From Acephala macrosclerotiorum (lineage: Eukaryota > Ascomycota > Leotiomycetes > Helotiales > Mollisiaceae), in NCBI GenBank assembly GCA_014904845.1, contig MU119277.1, positions 1-64,000 on the forward strand: a stretch of DNA of 64,000 nucleotides, read 5' to 3'. The notes below the pieces were generated by a model that worked only from the letters and a program-made list of their open reading frames with translations, made no database searches and was not told the origin of the DNA. Position 1 is the stretch's first letter. Every line of letters starts with the position of its first letter. Position numbers and translations under genes: made by a program. This document shows positions 14,467-25,526 of the stretch, piece by piece.

Positions 14467-15791
14467 TTAAAAGGTTTCAATTGGCGATGCTTTAAAAAGC
14501 ACAATACAAATAATAAGCAAAGCCTCGATCGTCGAGCTCGCTTTATCAAGTTGCCTTCTCCCGTGGTTAGAAACCAAAATCGCATCCACGCCGTACTTAA
14601 CAGCCAAGATAGCGTCCTCCGGCGTCATGATCCCCTTAAGAATGATCTTCATCTTCAGCGCTACCTTTCGGAGGAAGGGGATGGTGGTCCCAAGTCAGGG
14701 CGCTGCTACGTGTGCTGCCGCCCGCCTGCTCCAGGATGACATCTGCGTCGTAGCGTGTACGTGCGTCTATTAGTCTCCGGTTGAAGGTTGGTTTTAGTTC
14801 CGTTTGGGGAGAGGGGGCTGCAGATGGGGACTCGATGTTGGAGAGGTGAAGGCCTGGGGGCAGGATCAGAGGGACTTTCCGTTCGTTGAGCCGGTTTCCT
14901 AGGACGGGGGTGTCTACTGTTAAGACGAGAGCTTCGTAGCTAGCAGCTTGATACATTCGATTAGCAAAAGCCCAGAGAGTAGATATAAGTGATTGGGCAT
15001 AAAGTGCCTTCAGCGCGCTTGATCAACGGAACGCTTTTCTCTGGATCTTTTGTGGGATATAGCTGCACCCAGAACGCAGGATCACTTCCATCGAGTCCGC
15101 TCTTCTTGCAAGACATAACATCTTTTAAGCTCGTAGTCGATTGGGACGACAACATCAAGTTAACACCCAGCTTCGCTGCTACTCTCGCGACGTCCAGCTC
15201 TCTTGGCCGCCTACGAGCTTCTGCATTGCGCTCGGCGCGAGGCCGAAGGGGACAGGGTACGTCCGATCAAAAAGACCGGTGCTGGTGTCGACGGTAGAAA
15301 CATCTCGCATTACTCGAGGTAGTATTTTGAGGCTGAGGAGAGGTCAATTGAGATTAAAAAAAATACATACTTGGAGTGTGGAGACCTTACGCTTTAAATG
15401 CTGCTTCATGCCGAAAGTCAGGGGTCGATGCCCCACTCTGGAAATGAGGACCGGCAGGATATAATAAAAGAGGGCATTCGGATTGTAAAATAATGCTTAA
15501 AATTAATAAAGATTGATTACTCACAGCACCTCCGTTTGACACTTCATTCTCGCGCAGTGCGGTCTGGTTGTCTGCCCCACACTCGTAGTAATCCCACAGC
15601 CCCTTTTTTATCCGAGTCTTCGCTACGGCAGCGACCTCTGCAATAGTGAGAGGATCAATTGGGACTTGAAGGCCCTTGTCCCCTGGCACTCTCTTCTTGC
15701 GCGTACCTGTAGTGAAAGAAAAGGCCACCCTTGGCCTCTGACCGAGTCGTATGAGAGCGAACAAGCACAGTCCGCTGAGATAACTGCGCAA
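14467..15791 (-). pseudogene. FMN-dependent alpha-hydroxyacid dehydrogenase, broken and 3'-truncated
   Basis: Segments in the right order match the glycolate oxidase / lactate or mandelate dehydrogenase family: PLTIAEVAAVAKTRI and WDYYECGADNQTALREN (N-terminus), ILPRVMRDVSTVDTSTGLF and PVPFGLAPSAMQKL, LMLSSQSTTSLKDV, YEALVLTVDTPVLGNR, then [16 protein letters not shown] and [10 protein letters not shown]. Three introns are consistent with the frame (15438-15524, 15333-15390, and 14946-15007 with a GC donor). Two frame breaks, near 15215 and 14685, cannot be introns. The usual SNHGGRQLD reads SNHGRRQLD. The C-terminal third, with the catalytic Arg and the second phosphate-binding loop, is missing because the gene runs into the AT-rich block. 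It shares an upstream region, including the CGG-N3-TACCCC element, with the gene at 16317. The functional ancestor probably oxidised a 2-hydroxy acid; the substrate is unknown. Confidence 0.85.
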
Positions 15792-16080
15792 AATATAAGT
15801 TCTCCGTCAACGAAGCACGTGGAAAGTCGTCTCTGTTGCAAATCCTCTCTGAGTCAAGTATCGTCATTCCGGGTCGATGCCAGATCTCCATCGTGAACTC
15901 ATCGTGGACCCGTCGGTTAGTGGCGGAGCAATCGTTACTGGTCAGTGATTACTTAAGCCCGAGACTCAGCACTGGTGGAAGTGCTCCGGCAGTGCAGAAC
16001 CTTGGGGCTCTCCAAATCAGGTGATAGATCTTGCGAAGAGTGAAGTGACTTAGGATCGGTATTGAGGAATTGGGGTTGTT

Positions 16081-16092
16081 CGGACATACCCC
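16081..16092 (+). promoter_or_regulatory. CGG-N3-TACCCC element (AhpD-like / hydroxyacid dehydrogenase promoter)
   Basis: CGG ACA TACCCC followed by AAT, about 225 bp before the start at 16317 and about 290 bp from the start of the divergent pseudogene. It is one of five such elements in the cluster. ACCCCAAT here also forms an 8-bp perfect inverted repeat with ATTGGGGT at 16069-16076. Confidence 0.6.
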
Positions 16093-16218
16093 AATACTGC
16101 CTCAGGGGCAAAATGCCCCTACGCGAGACCGCGAACAAGCAACCCCCCACCTTCCTCTTACAGCCTGAGGGAAAAGGGACCGAGCCAGAACTGCTTCCCC
16201 GCATTCTCTTTTTTTTTT

Positions 16219-16270
16219 TTGGTTTCTAATTTTGACTTTGGTTTCTAATTTTGACTTTGGTTTTTAATTT
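16219..16270 (+). repeat. 19-bp tandem repeat, ~2.7 copies
   Basis: TTGGTTTCTAATTTTGACT occurs twice in a row, followed by a third partial copy (TTGGTTTTTAATTT), just upstream of the start codon at 16317. Confidence 0.85.
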
Positions 16271-16316
16271 TTTCACGTTCTTCCATTTGCTGTAGTCTTC
16301 CCATCAAAATAACAAC

Positions 16317-17242
16317 ATGAGTAACTGGGCCGCCGACGAGTTCATGAGCAAATGGGACGCGACGTACGTCTCTACAAATCTCAAGGATGGCGCGAGACCC
16401 TACGACGCAGCGCTATTCAAAAATTTCCACAACGAGCTCTCAACCAACGATGAATTGAAGAAGTTGAGCCCTGAAATCCTTGTAAGTATTTATTCGGTTT
16501 GGTACCGCTCGTTAAGTCTGAGAACTAAGGAGTGTCACCTAGGCGGTAGCAAGTTGTGCACTCGGCCGCGCGGACCTAGTAGGCAAACTCTTCGATGACT
16601 TAACGACAGGGTCCAGCGCCGAAGAATCAAAAAAACTCTTCGTCCGACTGCGAGAGGGTATCATGTGCGTGTATCCGTTCCTCGGTGTCCCGGCGTGCAT
16701 GCCCGCCTGCTATGGCATGATCGGCGTTCTTGAGCGGAAAGGAGAAGCGTATGGCGATACGGCGAGGCTGCGGAAACCATTCATGGATGAGGAGGATGTG
16801 GAGAGGGGAAGGGAACTCAGGGCTACGATATACTCTTCTGCTGGCAACTCGGGCATTTTTGCTCTGATGGAGAAGTACTTTCCTGATCTTTGTAAGTCCC
16901 ATACTTCAATTGAGAAGGAAATTGTGCTTGATAGTACTGACGAATGGAGAAGATGGTGCTTCTACTGCGATTACTTGGGGATACCTTATATCGAAGGCGA
17001 ATGAAGAAGTTTTCGAAATGAAGGAGTCGCATCTACTTGTTCTGACCACGATCTGCGGACTTGGCGCTACTAGACAGATGGGCAGCCACATAAAGGCGAC
17101 CATTGGTATCGGAAATACTATTACAAATGTGAAGTTATTGATCTCGGTTATATCACGACTTGCTGTCTGGGCTGATAAGCCATTCAAAGTGCCGGATGTC
17201 GATGCCCTGGCGGAACAAGTCAGGCAGGCTGCTAAGGCTTAG
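16317..17242 (+). CDS. AhpD-like / carboxymuconolactone decarboxylase-like protein
   Basis: Three exons (16317-16481, 16543-16891, 16953-17242) encode 267 residues. Introns of 61 bp each have GTAAGT donors, and splicing keeps one open frame. The C-terminal half, with ANEEVFEMKESHLLVLTTIC followed by GLGATRQMGSHIKATIGIGN and TNVKLLISVISRLA, has the helical pattern of the AhpD / carboxymuconolactone decarboxylase fold, in which an ATRQ..H..ATIGIG-type segment is usual. Fungal members of this size are common and mostly unassigned; some relatives decarboxylate or isomerise lactones in aromatic breakdown, others are peroxidase-like. A PACMPAC segment near residue 120 has two Cys three residues apart, not the AhpD CxxC. 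It is convergent with the aldehyde dehydrogenase (103 bp apart) and carries the cluster's promoter element upstream. No signal peptide is seen, so it is probably cytosolic. Substrate unknown. Confidence 0.8.
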
Positions 17243-17345
17243 CTATCTTGTTGATATACTGTGCTCAAGCTTCAAATCAAATCAAATCAAGCAAAGGCTA
17301 TCGAGTGTGTTGAGGTTTCAATTTCATAATGGGTAAACCAACAGG

Positions 17346-18842
17346 TCATGACTTCAACGCCATATTGATCATGATTGTCTTCGGCTCAGTGAACGCTTCA
17401 AGTGCAGCACGTCCGTTCTCTCTCCCGACACCACTCTGCTTCGTGCCTCCAACCGGGGTATTCAGCATCTTCAGCGTGATGCAATTGATGCCTACCATCC
17501 CCGCCTCAACCTCACTCGCCATTCTCAATGCCCTCGTAATATCGTTCGTAAAGATTCCAGCCATCAACCCATACTCCAGCGCATTTGCTCTCTCCAGGAC
17601 CTCCTCTTCAGTCTTGAAAGAATTGAGAACCGCTACAGGGCCGAAGATCTCATTCGCATAGATCTCCGCATCGGATTTGATGTTGGTGAAGACGGTAGGT
17701 GTAACAAAGTACCCCTCGCTTCCTCCCTTTCTGGGGCCTCCGGTCAACAAAGTCCCTTGCTTGCCGCGAATACCCCGTTCAATAAAGCCAGAGACTTTAT
17801 CAAACTGGAGTTTATCGACCAAGGGCCCCAACAACACCCCTTCCTCTTCTGGATCGCCCATAGCCTTTGCTCGTTCCTCAAGTTTCTCCTTATATGCCCC
17901 TGTAAATCTATCAAATATCGCCTCCTGGACGTACACCCTCGTCGCCGCCATGCAAACCTGCCCACTGTTGCCAACCAGACCGTCAACGCACCACTTAACC
18001 GCATTCTCCAGATCACAGTCGTCGAACACGACAGCAGGCGACTTGCCCCCAAGCTCAAGATGCACGCGCTTCAAATTCGACTTCGCCGCCGCCTCCTGCA
18101 CCTTTTTCCCCGTCGCTATACTCCCCGTAAAACTAATTTTCCGAATTCGCATATGGCTCGCCAGCAACGCCCCCGTCGAGCCATCTCCAGAGAGGATCTG
18201 GAACACACCCGGCGGGAATCCCGCCTCCTTAATGAGATTCCCAACTGCGAGAGCAGCAAAAGGAGTTTTCTCAGACGGCTTGAGGATAATGCAGTTCCCC
18301 GTCGCCAGCGCCGGCGCCGCCTTCTCGCCAATCATGATGATGGCCGCATTCCAGGGAATGATGGCCGCAGTGACGCCCAGCGGCTCGTTCCGCGTAATCT
18401 GCATGATGCCCTCATCCGTCGGCACTGCCTCGCCATGGAACTTGTCGATCCAGCCCGCGTTGTAGACAAACGTGTCGGCGCAGACGCCGATCTCAAAGCC
18501 GCCAAAGCCGGCCCATGGCGCTCCGTGCGTGATGCGATTCAAGTCCGTCAGCTGCTTTGCGTGCTTCTTGATGAGCGCTGCGAAGTTCAAGAGAAGGTCG
18601 CGACGCTTGGCGTTGGAGAGTTTCTTCCACGCTGGGAGGGCCTTTTCGGCGGCCAGGACGGCGGCTTCGACGTCTGCTTGGCCGGCTAGGGGCACCGCGT
18701 CGCTGACCAGAGTGGCATTTTTGGGGTTGTGAACTGTTAGGAAGCGCCCGGATTTGGATGAGACGTACTCATTGTTGATGAAGAGTTTGAGAGGGAGGTT
18801 GTTGATGGAGAAGCCAAATTCCCCTGTTTCCTGGGTGGCCAT
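17346..18842 (-). CDS. NAD(P)-dependent aldehyde dehydrogenase
   Basis: A single-exon gene of 498 residues, normal for the family. Visible catalytic parts (numbered from the chosen Met): IIPWN at 161-165 with the oxyanion Asn, Lys188 in LKPSE, the NAD-binding FTGSIATG at 238-245, general-base Glu263 in LELGG, and nucleophile Cys297 in GQVCMAATR. It should oxidise an aldehyde to an acid. The frame is open for a further 82 codons upstream, but Met at 18842 is preferred because homology begins just after it (LFINNEYVSSKSG) and because the upstream stretch holds the cluster promoter element at 19011. It resembles salicylaldehyde, vanillin or betaine aldehyde dehydrogenases more than acetaldehyde ones, but the substrate cannot be read from sequence. 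It sits between the AhpD-like and MFS genes of the cluster. Confidence 0.95.
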   Translation of the reverse strand: MATQETGEFGFSINNLPLKLFINNEYVSSKSGRFLTVHNPKNATLVSDAVPLAGQADVEAAVLAAEKALPAWKKLSNAKRRDLLLNFAALIKKHAKQLTDLNRITHGAPWAGFGGFEIGVCADTFVYNAGWIDKFHGEAVPTDEGIMQITRNEPLGVTAAIIPWNAAIIMIGEKAAPALATGNCIILKPSEKTPFAALAVGNLIKEAGFPPGVFQILSGDGSTGALLASHMRIRKISFTGSIATGKKVQEAAAKSNLKRVHLELGGKSPAVVFDDCDLENAVKWCVDGLVGNSGQVCMAATRVYVQEAIFDRFTGAYKEKLEERAKAMGDPEEEGVLLGPLVDKLQFDKVSGFIERGIRGKQGTLLTGGPRKGGSEGYFVTPTVFTNIKSDAEIYANEIFGPVAVLNSFKTEEEVLERANALEYGLMAGIFTNDITRALRMASEVEAGMVGINCITLKMLNTPVGGTKQSGVGRENGRAALEAFTEPKTIMINMALKS

Positions 18843-19010
18843 CGTGAGAGTGTCGTCTGAAACGTGGGAAGAGGAGTGTGTATCAAGTAAGCTCCATATG
18901 GCCTTGAATCGTAGCGTTCGTGGGGCACAGCAGTGTAGTTTGCGGTTGATCATTTGCGGTCGTCTAGGTACTATTTCCAATTCTGCTGCCGCAAGCCCCC
19001 ACTTTTCGAC

Positions 19011-19022
19011 CGGCTTTACCCC
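19011..19022 (+). promoter_or_regulatory. CGG-N3-TACCCC element (aldehyde dehydrogenase promoter)
   Basis: CGG CTT TACCCC followed by AAT, 169 bp upstream of the aldehyde dehydrogenase start. The wider block CCACTTTTCG (18999-19008) followed by ACCGGCTTTACCCC is nearly repeated in inverted form before the monooxygenase gene (26249-26270), and ACCGGCTTTACCCC is repeated exactly at 30424. Confidence 0.65.
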
Positions 19023-19632
19023 AATGCAAAATCGCGGGGCGTGCATGACCCCTCCCTCCGCTTCCGAACATCTTCCCCAGATTTTCACATGTCTGGGAAG
19101 TTGGGAAAGCCGCTAGACCCAAACCAGCCAGGTAAAGTGAACTACCCATTCACTTGCTTGCAATTAGGTGGTTCGCTTGCTACCCGTTCGCTAAGATTCG
19201 CTAACGAGGTAAGCTGTCAGTGTGGCCCCTGATCGTAAATCAGCTCACTAGTCAATTGTAAGTCCTCTGTTTTGCGCAGTATCAACCACAGACTTAGATC
19301 ACTTCTATAGAGTCCTCAAATGTATCTTCTTCATCTTGCAAACTGCTCTAAATTCTCGCTCCGGCTACAGTTCTTTTCTAAGAAACAAGAAGACTATCTA
19401 CATGCTTTTCTTAGCTCGCAGGACGTCATCTCATTGGTGCGAAATATGATTGATCAATGGATATCCATTTCCCGCCATAGAGATCGCGCACAATCGAAGG
19501 AGACTTGAATAAATCCAATTTAGCTGAATAAGAACTAGAGCTTTCTCGACAGCTTCAGCCATCATCCTACATGCAAGCCGACCCCTTCGCAAAGCCCTCC
19601 TCGAACTACAATCGTCTTAGCTCCCTTCCAAC
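19023..19632. other. Intergenic, no gene seen
   Basis: Upstream sequence of the aldehyde dehydrogenase and 3' flank of the MFS transporter. Open frames here are short and show no family resemblance. Confidence 0.6.
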
Positions 19633-21670
19633 CTAGAACTTATGGTATTTGCTATTCTTTGTCAACCGCCTCAGGTCCTTGCCCCAGATCATCAGCCCAA
19701 TCATGCCAACTAGCGGAAGCGCAACCGCAAGGCCAATCACCAATCCCGTCGCCGGGATGAAGCCATCGCGTACAATCCAGTCATTGATATAGTATGTCAT
19801 TCCAAACTAATTTGGAATCAGTCGGCTATAAAAGGATGTTTGTTGGGGAGGGAAGACTTACACCAAAGGTGTTCTTTACAACTGTTGAGGTTACCATGAT
19901 CTGACCACTGATCGGCTTGTAGCAATCGATTGCGTACTAAGGCAAGGTTTAGGCTATGATTTGGGTGTTGATGTTGGGGTTAGGACTTACAGTGATTGCG
20001 ACTGTGGGTAGAGACACAGTCAGAAAACCGAAGAAGCCGAAGCCGACGATGATGACGGCTTCCCAAGGCCACTTGTCTTGACCTCCGATGCCTAGAACCT
20101 GCATTCAGTGAGAACTTGATTCCATACGGAGATGTATTAGGGGGGAAGTGAAAGGAGAATATTTCAACTTACAAGCAATCCAATCAACGAAATAACCAAG
20201 AACGGTATGAGAGCCGGCAATCTCATCTCCGGCTCAAAGATGCCGTGATTCTTCTTCGTAGCCCTCATCGCCACCCAATCACAGAACGGGCCACAAACAA
20301 GCAGCGCAATAACGCATCCAACGGCTGGCGCAAAATTTGCGAATCCGATGCTGGCAGAGGAGAAGTTGTACGGCGGGTTCGACAAGATCGGCGACTCGAA
20401 CAGCACAAGCAGTAGAAACGCATTGGCAGCACCAGCCATGGTCCACGCAGCCCAGCATACAATGGGGTAGAAGAAGATTTCGACGGGTGTCCAGAGATGG
20501 ATCCAGACTTCGCTGAGCGCTTTGCGGTCGATTCCTTGGATGATGTTAAACTGTTTGCGGCTGGGTTTTCCACGCCCGAGAGACTCATCGATGTTGACTA
20601 GATATGGGTTTTCGACTTCCGTTACTGGCTGCGGGGATTTCTCGTTGTCGGATGCCTCGGGAGAGACTTCTGGGGCAGCTAGACTGGGTGGTTGGTCTCG
20701 GTTGAAGCGCGTTTCTGGGAAGGCGAAGATCAGGCCGATGAGGTTGATCGCTTGGGCGATGACACAGACCCAGAAGAACCATCTCCAAGAGACCTTTGCT
20801 CAATGTTAGTTTTTCGATTGTTATGATAGATGGAGGCTACACTTACTCTGGCAGCAATGTTTCCAGCAATAATGGGGCCGATCATGAGACCGATGAAGAA
20901 GGCATAGCTTCGATCGCTGTTAGACCATTCCCAACGGCTCGGAATTCTGAAGGGGGACTCACAAATAGATACCGACATATTTACCCCTCTGATGAAGAAA
21001 GAACATATCTGCAACCACGAGAGGAAGCATACTCTCGTTTGCCCCTGTACCAAAGCCGTTGACAAGTCGAGCGCCCATGAATGACCAGTATGATCCGGCA
21101 GCAGCCATCCAGATGTCTGTGGCTAATGTGATGATGCAGCACACAATCATTGTCGGTCGTCTTCCGAAAATGTGCGCACAAGGAATGATCACGAAGTTGG
21201 TATAACCCAGAGCGATGACCATGACTCCAGTCTAGAAGTCGTCAGAAGTATGCCCTATGTTCGAGAGAGAATCTTCGGGACAAACTAGAAGCGCAACTTG
21301 AGAGGCATTCTTGTTCCATTGAGCCTCGAAAATTGGTGACAAGGGGGCAATGCACTGCGAAGGCATGATGCTCAGCGCTACGAAAACGCATTGATTGACC
21401 ATGATCAAGGCCTTCCATTTTGGACTCCAGTTCTAGATCTTTGGTCAGTTCTCAAGCCCTTTTCGAGATTTCGTGTTGCTTTACCAATGGGTCGTTCGGA
21501 GACGATGAAGGCTGGGGAACCAAAACCGTGCTGTTCGCAGCGTTGTGGTCGTGAATACGGTGGAGGTTGCCGACATCCTCGAGTAACTCAGTGCCAGGGA
21601 GCATCTCAACATGCAGCTCCTGTTCTACTGCAAGACGAGCCTGCTGCCCTGTGTTCGGTACCGAGGACAT
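19633..21670 (-). CDS. MFS transporter of the cluster
   Basis: Eight exons (21670-21485, 21432-21286, 21231-20963, 20907-20847, 20793-20173, 20098-19991, 19936-19862, 19806-19633) join in frame to 546 residues. All introns are about 50 bp; six have a GTAAGT- or GTGAGT-type donor, the other GTTTGT. It has the layout of a 12-helix major facilitator: a polar N-terminus ending PSSSPNDPLNWSPKWKAL, then helices with IFGRRPTMIVCC (GRRP loop), FGTGANESMLPLVVADMFF, HQRGKYVGIYF, SWRWFFWVCVIAQAINLIG and FAFPETRFNR, a long charged central loop, and AITYAIDCYKPISGQ in the second half. This form is common among fungal transporters of sugars, drugs and aromatic or organic acids, so the cargo is not decided. 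The promoter element at 21924 and its place between aldehyde dehydrogenase and regulator suggest that it imports the pathway substrate or exports a product. Confidence 0.92.
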
Positions 21671-21923
21671 CTTGTTTGCGGGGAAGTTCGGTCACGCCAA
21701 AGTGTGGAAAATCAGGTCAACTCTGCAGAAGAAATCCGGGGAAATCATACGACTGAAAGACGAAAGATATACAAGAATGGCTCATCTCGTCTTTCCCCAG
21801 GGGCACGGTGTTACGTCTGAAAGCGATGTTGTGGCGCAAACATAGAGTATGTCTTGGGCACGCCTCCCCATTCATTTGGCTAAGGTGTGGGGCATTTGCG
21901 GGGTGTGGGGGAGATCCCGGCTT

Positions 21924-21935
21924 CGGGTGTACCCC
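21924..21935 (+). promoter_or_regulatory. CGG-N3-TACCCC element (MFS promoter)
   Basis: CGG GTG TACCCC followed by AT, 254 bp upstream of the MFS start codon, in the gap between that gene and the 3' end of the regulator gene. A second CGG (CCCGGCTTCGGGTG) lies five bases further left. Confidence 0.55.
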
Positions 21936-22051
21936 ATGGTGTCCGACGACTCGTGACTCGTGTTCCGTTCGTTTTGAGATTGAGGTTGCAGGCGATTGAT
22001 TCACGTCATTTGATTCCTTGGAGGGAGATGATGTTATGGTGTTTTGTTCTC

Positions 22052-25000
22052 TTAGCTCTCAAGCTGCTCGTGTATGCTTTCCCACTCTCGATGCAAAGCT
22101 TCCAGCTTACATTGGAGGCCCCTCGTCAGTCGCCACAGGCGGGGTCCCCGACCGAAAGCCTCAATGCCCGTTCGCAATACCACATCGGGTCTGTCAATTG
22201 AAGCTACAGACCCATCTGCCGATGTAAGATGGGGGCTTCCAACGTTATGCAGCAGGTAATGTGACAAGTTTGGATCGAAAAAGGGAAGCGTGTCTAAGGC
22301 CACGATTGGTCCAGAAAGGCGGTGGTCGTATCCGAACTGCTCACATATATACTTTTGAGTGATGCTGTATGCCCAAATAACCAACGTCGATCGGTATACT
22401 GCGATGCTCCACCAAGGTGGCCGCAATTTGACATCTGTATCCCGGACAAGCCGTAATATCTGACCACAGTGAACAAGGAGTTCGGGTGCGTGCTTCTTCA
22501 GCTCCTCTTGAATGCTGGAGGCTAACTCTCCTATCATGTCTGGGTTTTCCTTACTCGCAAATAATTCAAGCGTTTTGAAGGAACAGAGAAGATTGATGCT
22601 GATGAGGTGATATTGTATGAGCGTCGCACGCGCAGCTGCTAGCAGTCGCGTACCTTGTATGTCAAGAGTCTGAAAAGCAGCCAGCCAGCGGCGAGTCAGG
22701 TCATGGATTTCATCGAAGGTTTGAGAAGACGACGATCGGATCCTGTTACTCGTGTTTCGAGATCGCTTCGAGCGCGCGTTGAGACTCGCTGTAACTTGGC
22801 AATAGTTTGAGACCACGAAATGCAGCGGATGAAGAAGCAGTCGCAGATCCATGACATTCAAGTCACGACCGAAATCTTGAAGCTTGTCTTCAGCAAAGAG
22901 TGAGAACAGCTCGTTTAGAGAGAAGCGAGAGTCGTCGTCTGGGCTTCGCGGGGTCTTGTCGAAGGCTGCTTTCCATGTTCGAGCATCTGGTGCCATCCAA
23001 AGTGTTTCATCTGCTGGTAATTCCACTTCGAGCTCTGATATCAATAAAATTGCTGGGGTGTCGTAGAAGAGACTTATTTCTTGATCGGCAATGACCCAGC
23101 TGTAGCAAAGCCTAGACCTTCAATCAGTGATCGTTCACTCTCCTAGTTTCCCGCGGAGTGATCTACCTTGACATAATTTCATGGTCTGTCCACGCCTTCC
23201 AGTAATCCTCCAATTGGCTTTCCGTTTCAAATTCATGCTCCCCACCCAAGGGATACAACTTCTGCGTACGAGAGTGCCGAAAATAGCCTGCGTTTCTCAT
23301 CATCTATATAAAGCGTAACAGTAAGCACTGTCCAATCGAAATCGAAAGTAAGCAAGAAGAGAAGCCTGTATCAGGAAAGACATGCGCTCATGAAAACACC
23401 ATCAGTCCTGTCATTGAGTACCCAGTAGGCTCCTTGGGCTATTCTAATTCTGGGCGTTTAAAAGACCCTCCGAGAGCTAGAAATTTTCTAACCATGATGA
23501 ACAACTGAAATTAAGATGATTACTTACCGCAAGATAAAGATGCCGATGAGTATTGCCAGTATCCATATGTGACTTTCGTCCACTATAGGATGTAAGACAC
23601 GTGAATATCAGAGCACAGTGCAGTGCCAAGGTGTCTTGTTTGGTGACGCCTCCACCGTCAGTGATCTTTTTCAGAGAATGTCGGCATACTTCGGTGAGCT
23701 CATAAGAGAACTGACGAGCTCTTGGGGCAGGGTCAATCATGGATCCAAAAGCAATCATGAGGAACAACAGCAGCGTAGCATCCCGCTCCCTACTTCTGCT
23801 AGCCAACTTGTTCGGATTCAGTGATAGAGCTGGTATCATCGGAGTGAATGGCTCAAAGGTAGTGAGGAAAATATCAAGGTACTTCTGTAACGAAGTTTTC
23901 GGGGGTAGGAGAAGAAAACGCTCGGATGAATGAACAGCGGCGCCGGGGGGCCCTTCTAAAAGCTCCGATAGTTTCTGCGCGTCTTGTGATTCCATTCCGG
24001 TTCGTAGAAATTGTTGGATAGCTATCAACATCCAGTCTCGGGTCTCATCTGTTAGATCCACGTTCTCGATGCGTTCGTGTGGTTCAAAGCAGGAATCTCT
24101 ATACCGCTCCACAGCATGACTCCACGCGGTGAAATCTTGGTATCCCTGTCGCGTTTGGGGGTCCACTGGACTGGAATAGGTTGTTGCTGTATCAGAATGT
24201 TTTATGCACTGCCCAAAGGCCCACCCATCCAAGTCCTCGTCGTCAAGTACAAGATCCGTAGAAATTAGGACGTCCTGAGGGCTCCAATTTTGAGCCTCTA
24301 AGCTCGAGCCTCTAGGGATCTCATTTTGAACTCTATCCAGATCTGAAGGTAGAGTATTCAATCCGACAGACGGAGCTGGCTGGTTGGGTTGGAAGCAATC
24401 CCCCATGATAGAATTCAATGCTGAAAGTCTTGTCTCCCACGCGTTCTCCTCGACATTGAAAGAGAAGAGCAGTTCAGTGTTCAGGGTAGGCTGCTCTGCT
24501 TCAATCCCGGAGTACCCTTGAAAATCGTCAAATCCACCTAAATGAGAGTTTTGGAAAGCATTTGTCTCTGTCCCGTCTTGGTTTGGGGTGGGTACAAGAT
24601 TGGGATATTGCGAGGTAATGGGATTTGAGGTGAGACTTTGCCAATCGAGTTGTGGGAGTCGAGAAACACCCCAGCATCGCTCGGCACTTTGAACGGAATG
24701 AGCAGGCGGAATGGAGTCTGTAGGCATGAAGTTTGAGAATACTGTAGGCGCAGGTTGATTTTGATCTGTTGCGTGATCTGTCATGGGTTGATTCGCCGAT
24801 TTATCGTTTGTGGGTATTTGGCGTGATCTCTGCACAGAGCCAGGAGCGAACTCGATATCAAGTCCAGAATCCTCGCCGGCATCAGAAATGGTTGCTGATC
24901 CATCCTGCTGTGTTACATCTCTGCTCGTAACAGAGGTCGCGACTCCCAGAATTCCATCGTCGGGATCTTGGCCGGAAACCAACTCTGAATCAGGCAAGGA

Positions 25001-25526
25001 ATCGTCTTCAAGGGTACAAATCTCCAGTGGTGCCCGTTTTTTGGTGCGAGGAGTGCAAGTCAATCCTTTGGATTTACACCGTCCACAAGGATTCTGCTGA
25101 TCGCATTTGGTTTTTATCTTCGCACATGAAGCGCAGGCCATGGAAGCTCGTTGACCTTCCAGCGGCTGCGCACGCAATTCTTCGCCATTCTGAAGCGACT
25201 CAGCAATGGCCTTTTCATAGTCCTCTACCTCAGATGGCGTATGTGCCTTGTAATGCTTCTTTACGAGATCACTGCCAATTTGTTAGCCGCATATATACTT
25301 TCACCCTTGAGCCAACAAGGCCCGCGATTGACCAACCGGCGAGTGAATGAAATATGGCAAATGGCACATTTGAACGGCCGAACTTTGGTATCTGAGCATT
25401 GAAGCATGGATTAGCGATGGCCAAAATATTTCTGTGGGACCAGAGTGTGAGCTTACGAGTCAGGACGTGGCGTTGGAGATGCTCGTGGCGATTGAAGGAG
25501 CGACCACAGTAGACGCAAAACACCAT
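22052..25526 (-). CDS. C2H2-Zn2Cys6 transcription factor
   Basis: Five exons (25526-25457, 25391-25337, 25271-23528, 23303-23167, 23111-22052) give about 1021 residues in one frame. The first two introns split the finger region and must be removed to see it. Finger 1 uses C4, C7, H20, H24 with recognition helix RHEHLQR; finger 2 uses C32, C35, H48, H52 with RRDLVKK. A full Zn2Cys6 cluster follows (C88, C91, C98, C104, C107, C114; spacing 2-6-5-2-6), then a long acidic region and the fungal transcription-factor middle domain. The intron 23304-23527 (224 bp) is long for this gene and could hide a small exon, so the join near residue 623 is provisional. RxxHxxR in finger 1 is the Adr1/Msn2 type that reads GGG. 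The protein is nuclear and by position the likely pathway-specific activator. The start at 25526 lies only two codons before the first finger. Confidence 0.88.

Noticed and set aside
17677..18689. Open frames of 262 and 310 codons on the plus strand
   Set aside because: They lie wholly opposite the aldehyde dehydrogenase, have no family resemblance and are shadows of its codon bias.
18843..19088. N-terminal extension of the aldehyde dehydrogenase by 82 codons
   Set aside because: No family similarity, and it overlaps the shared promoter element.
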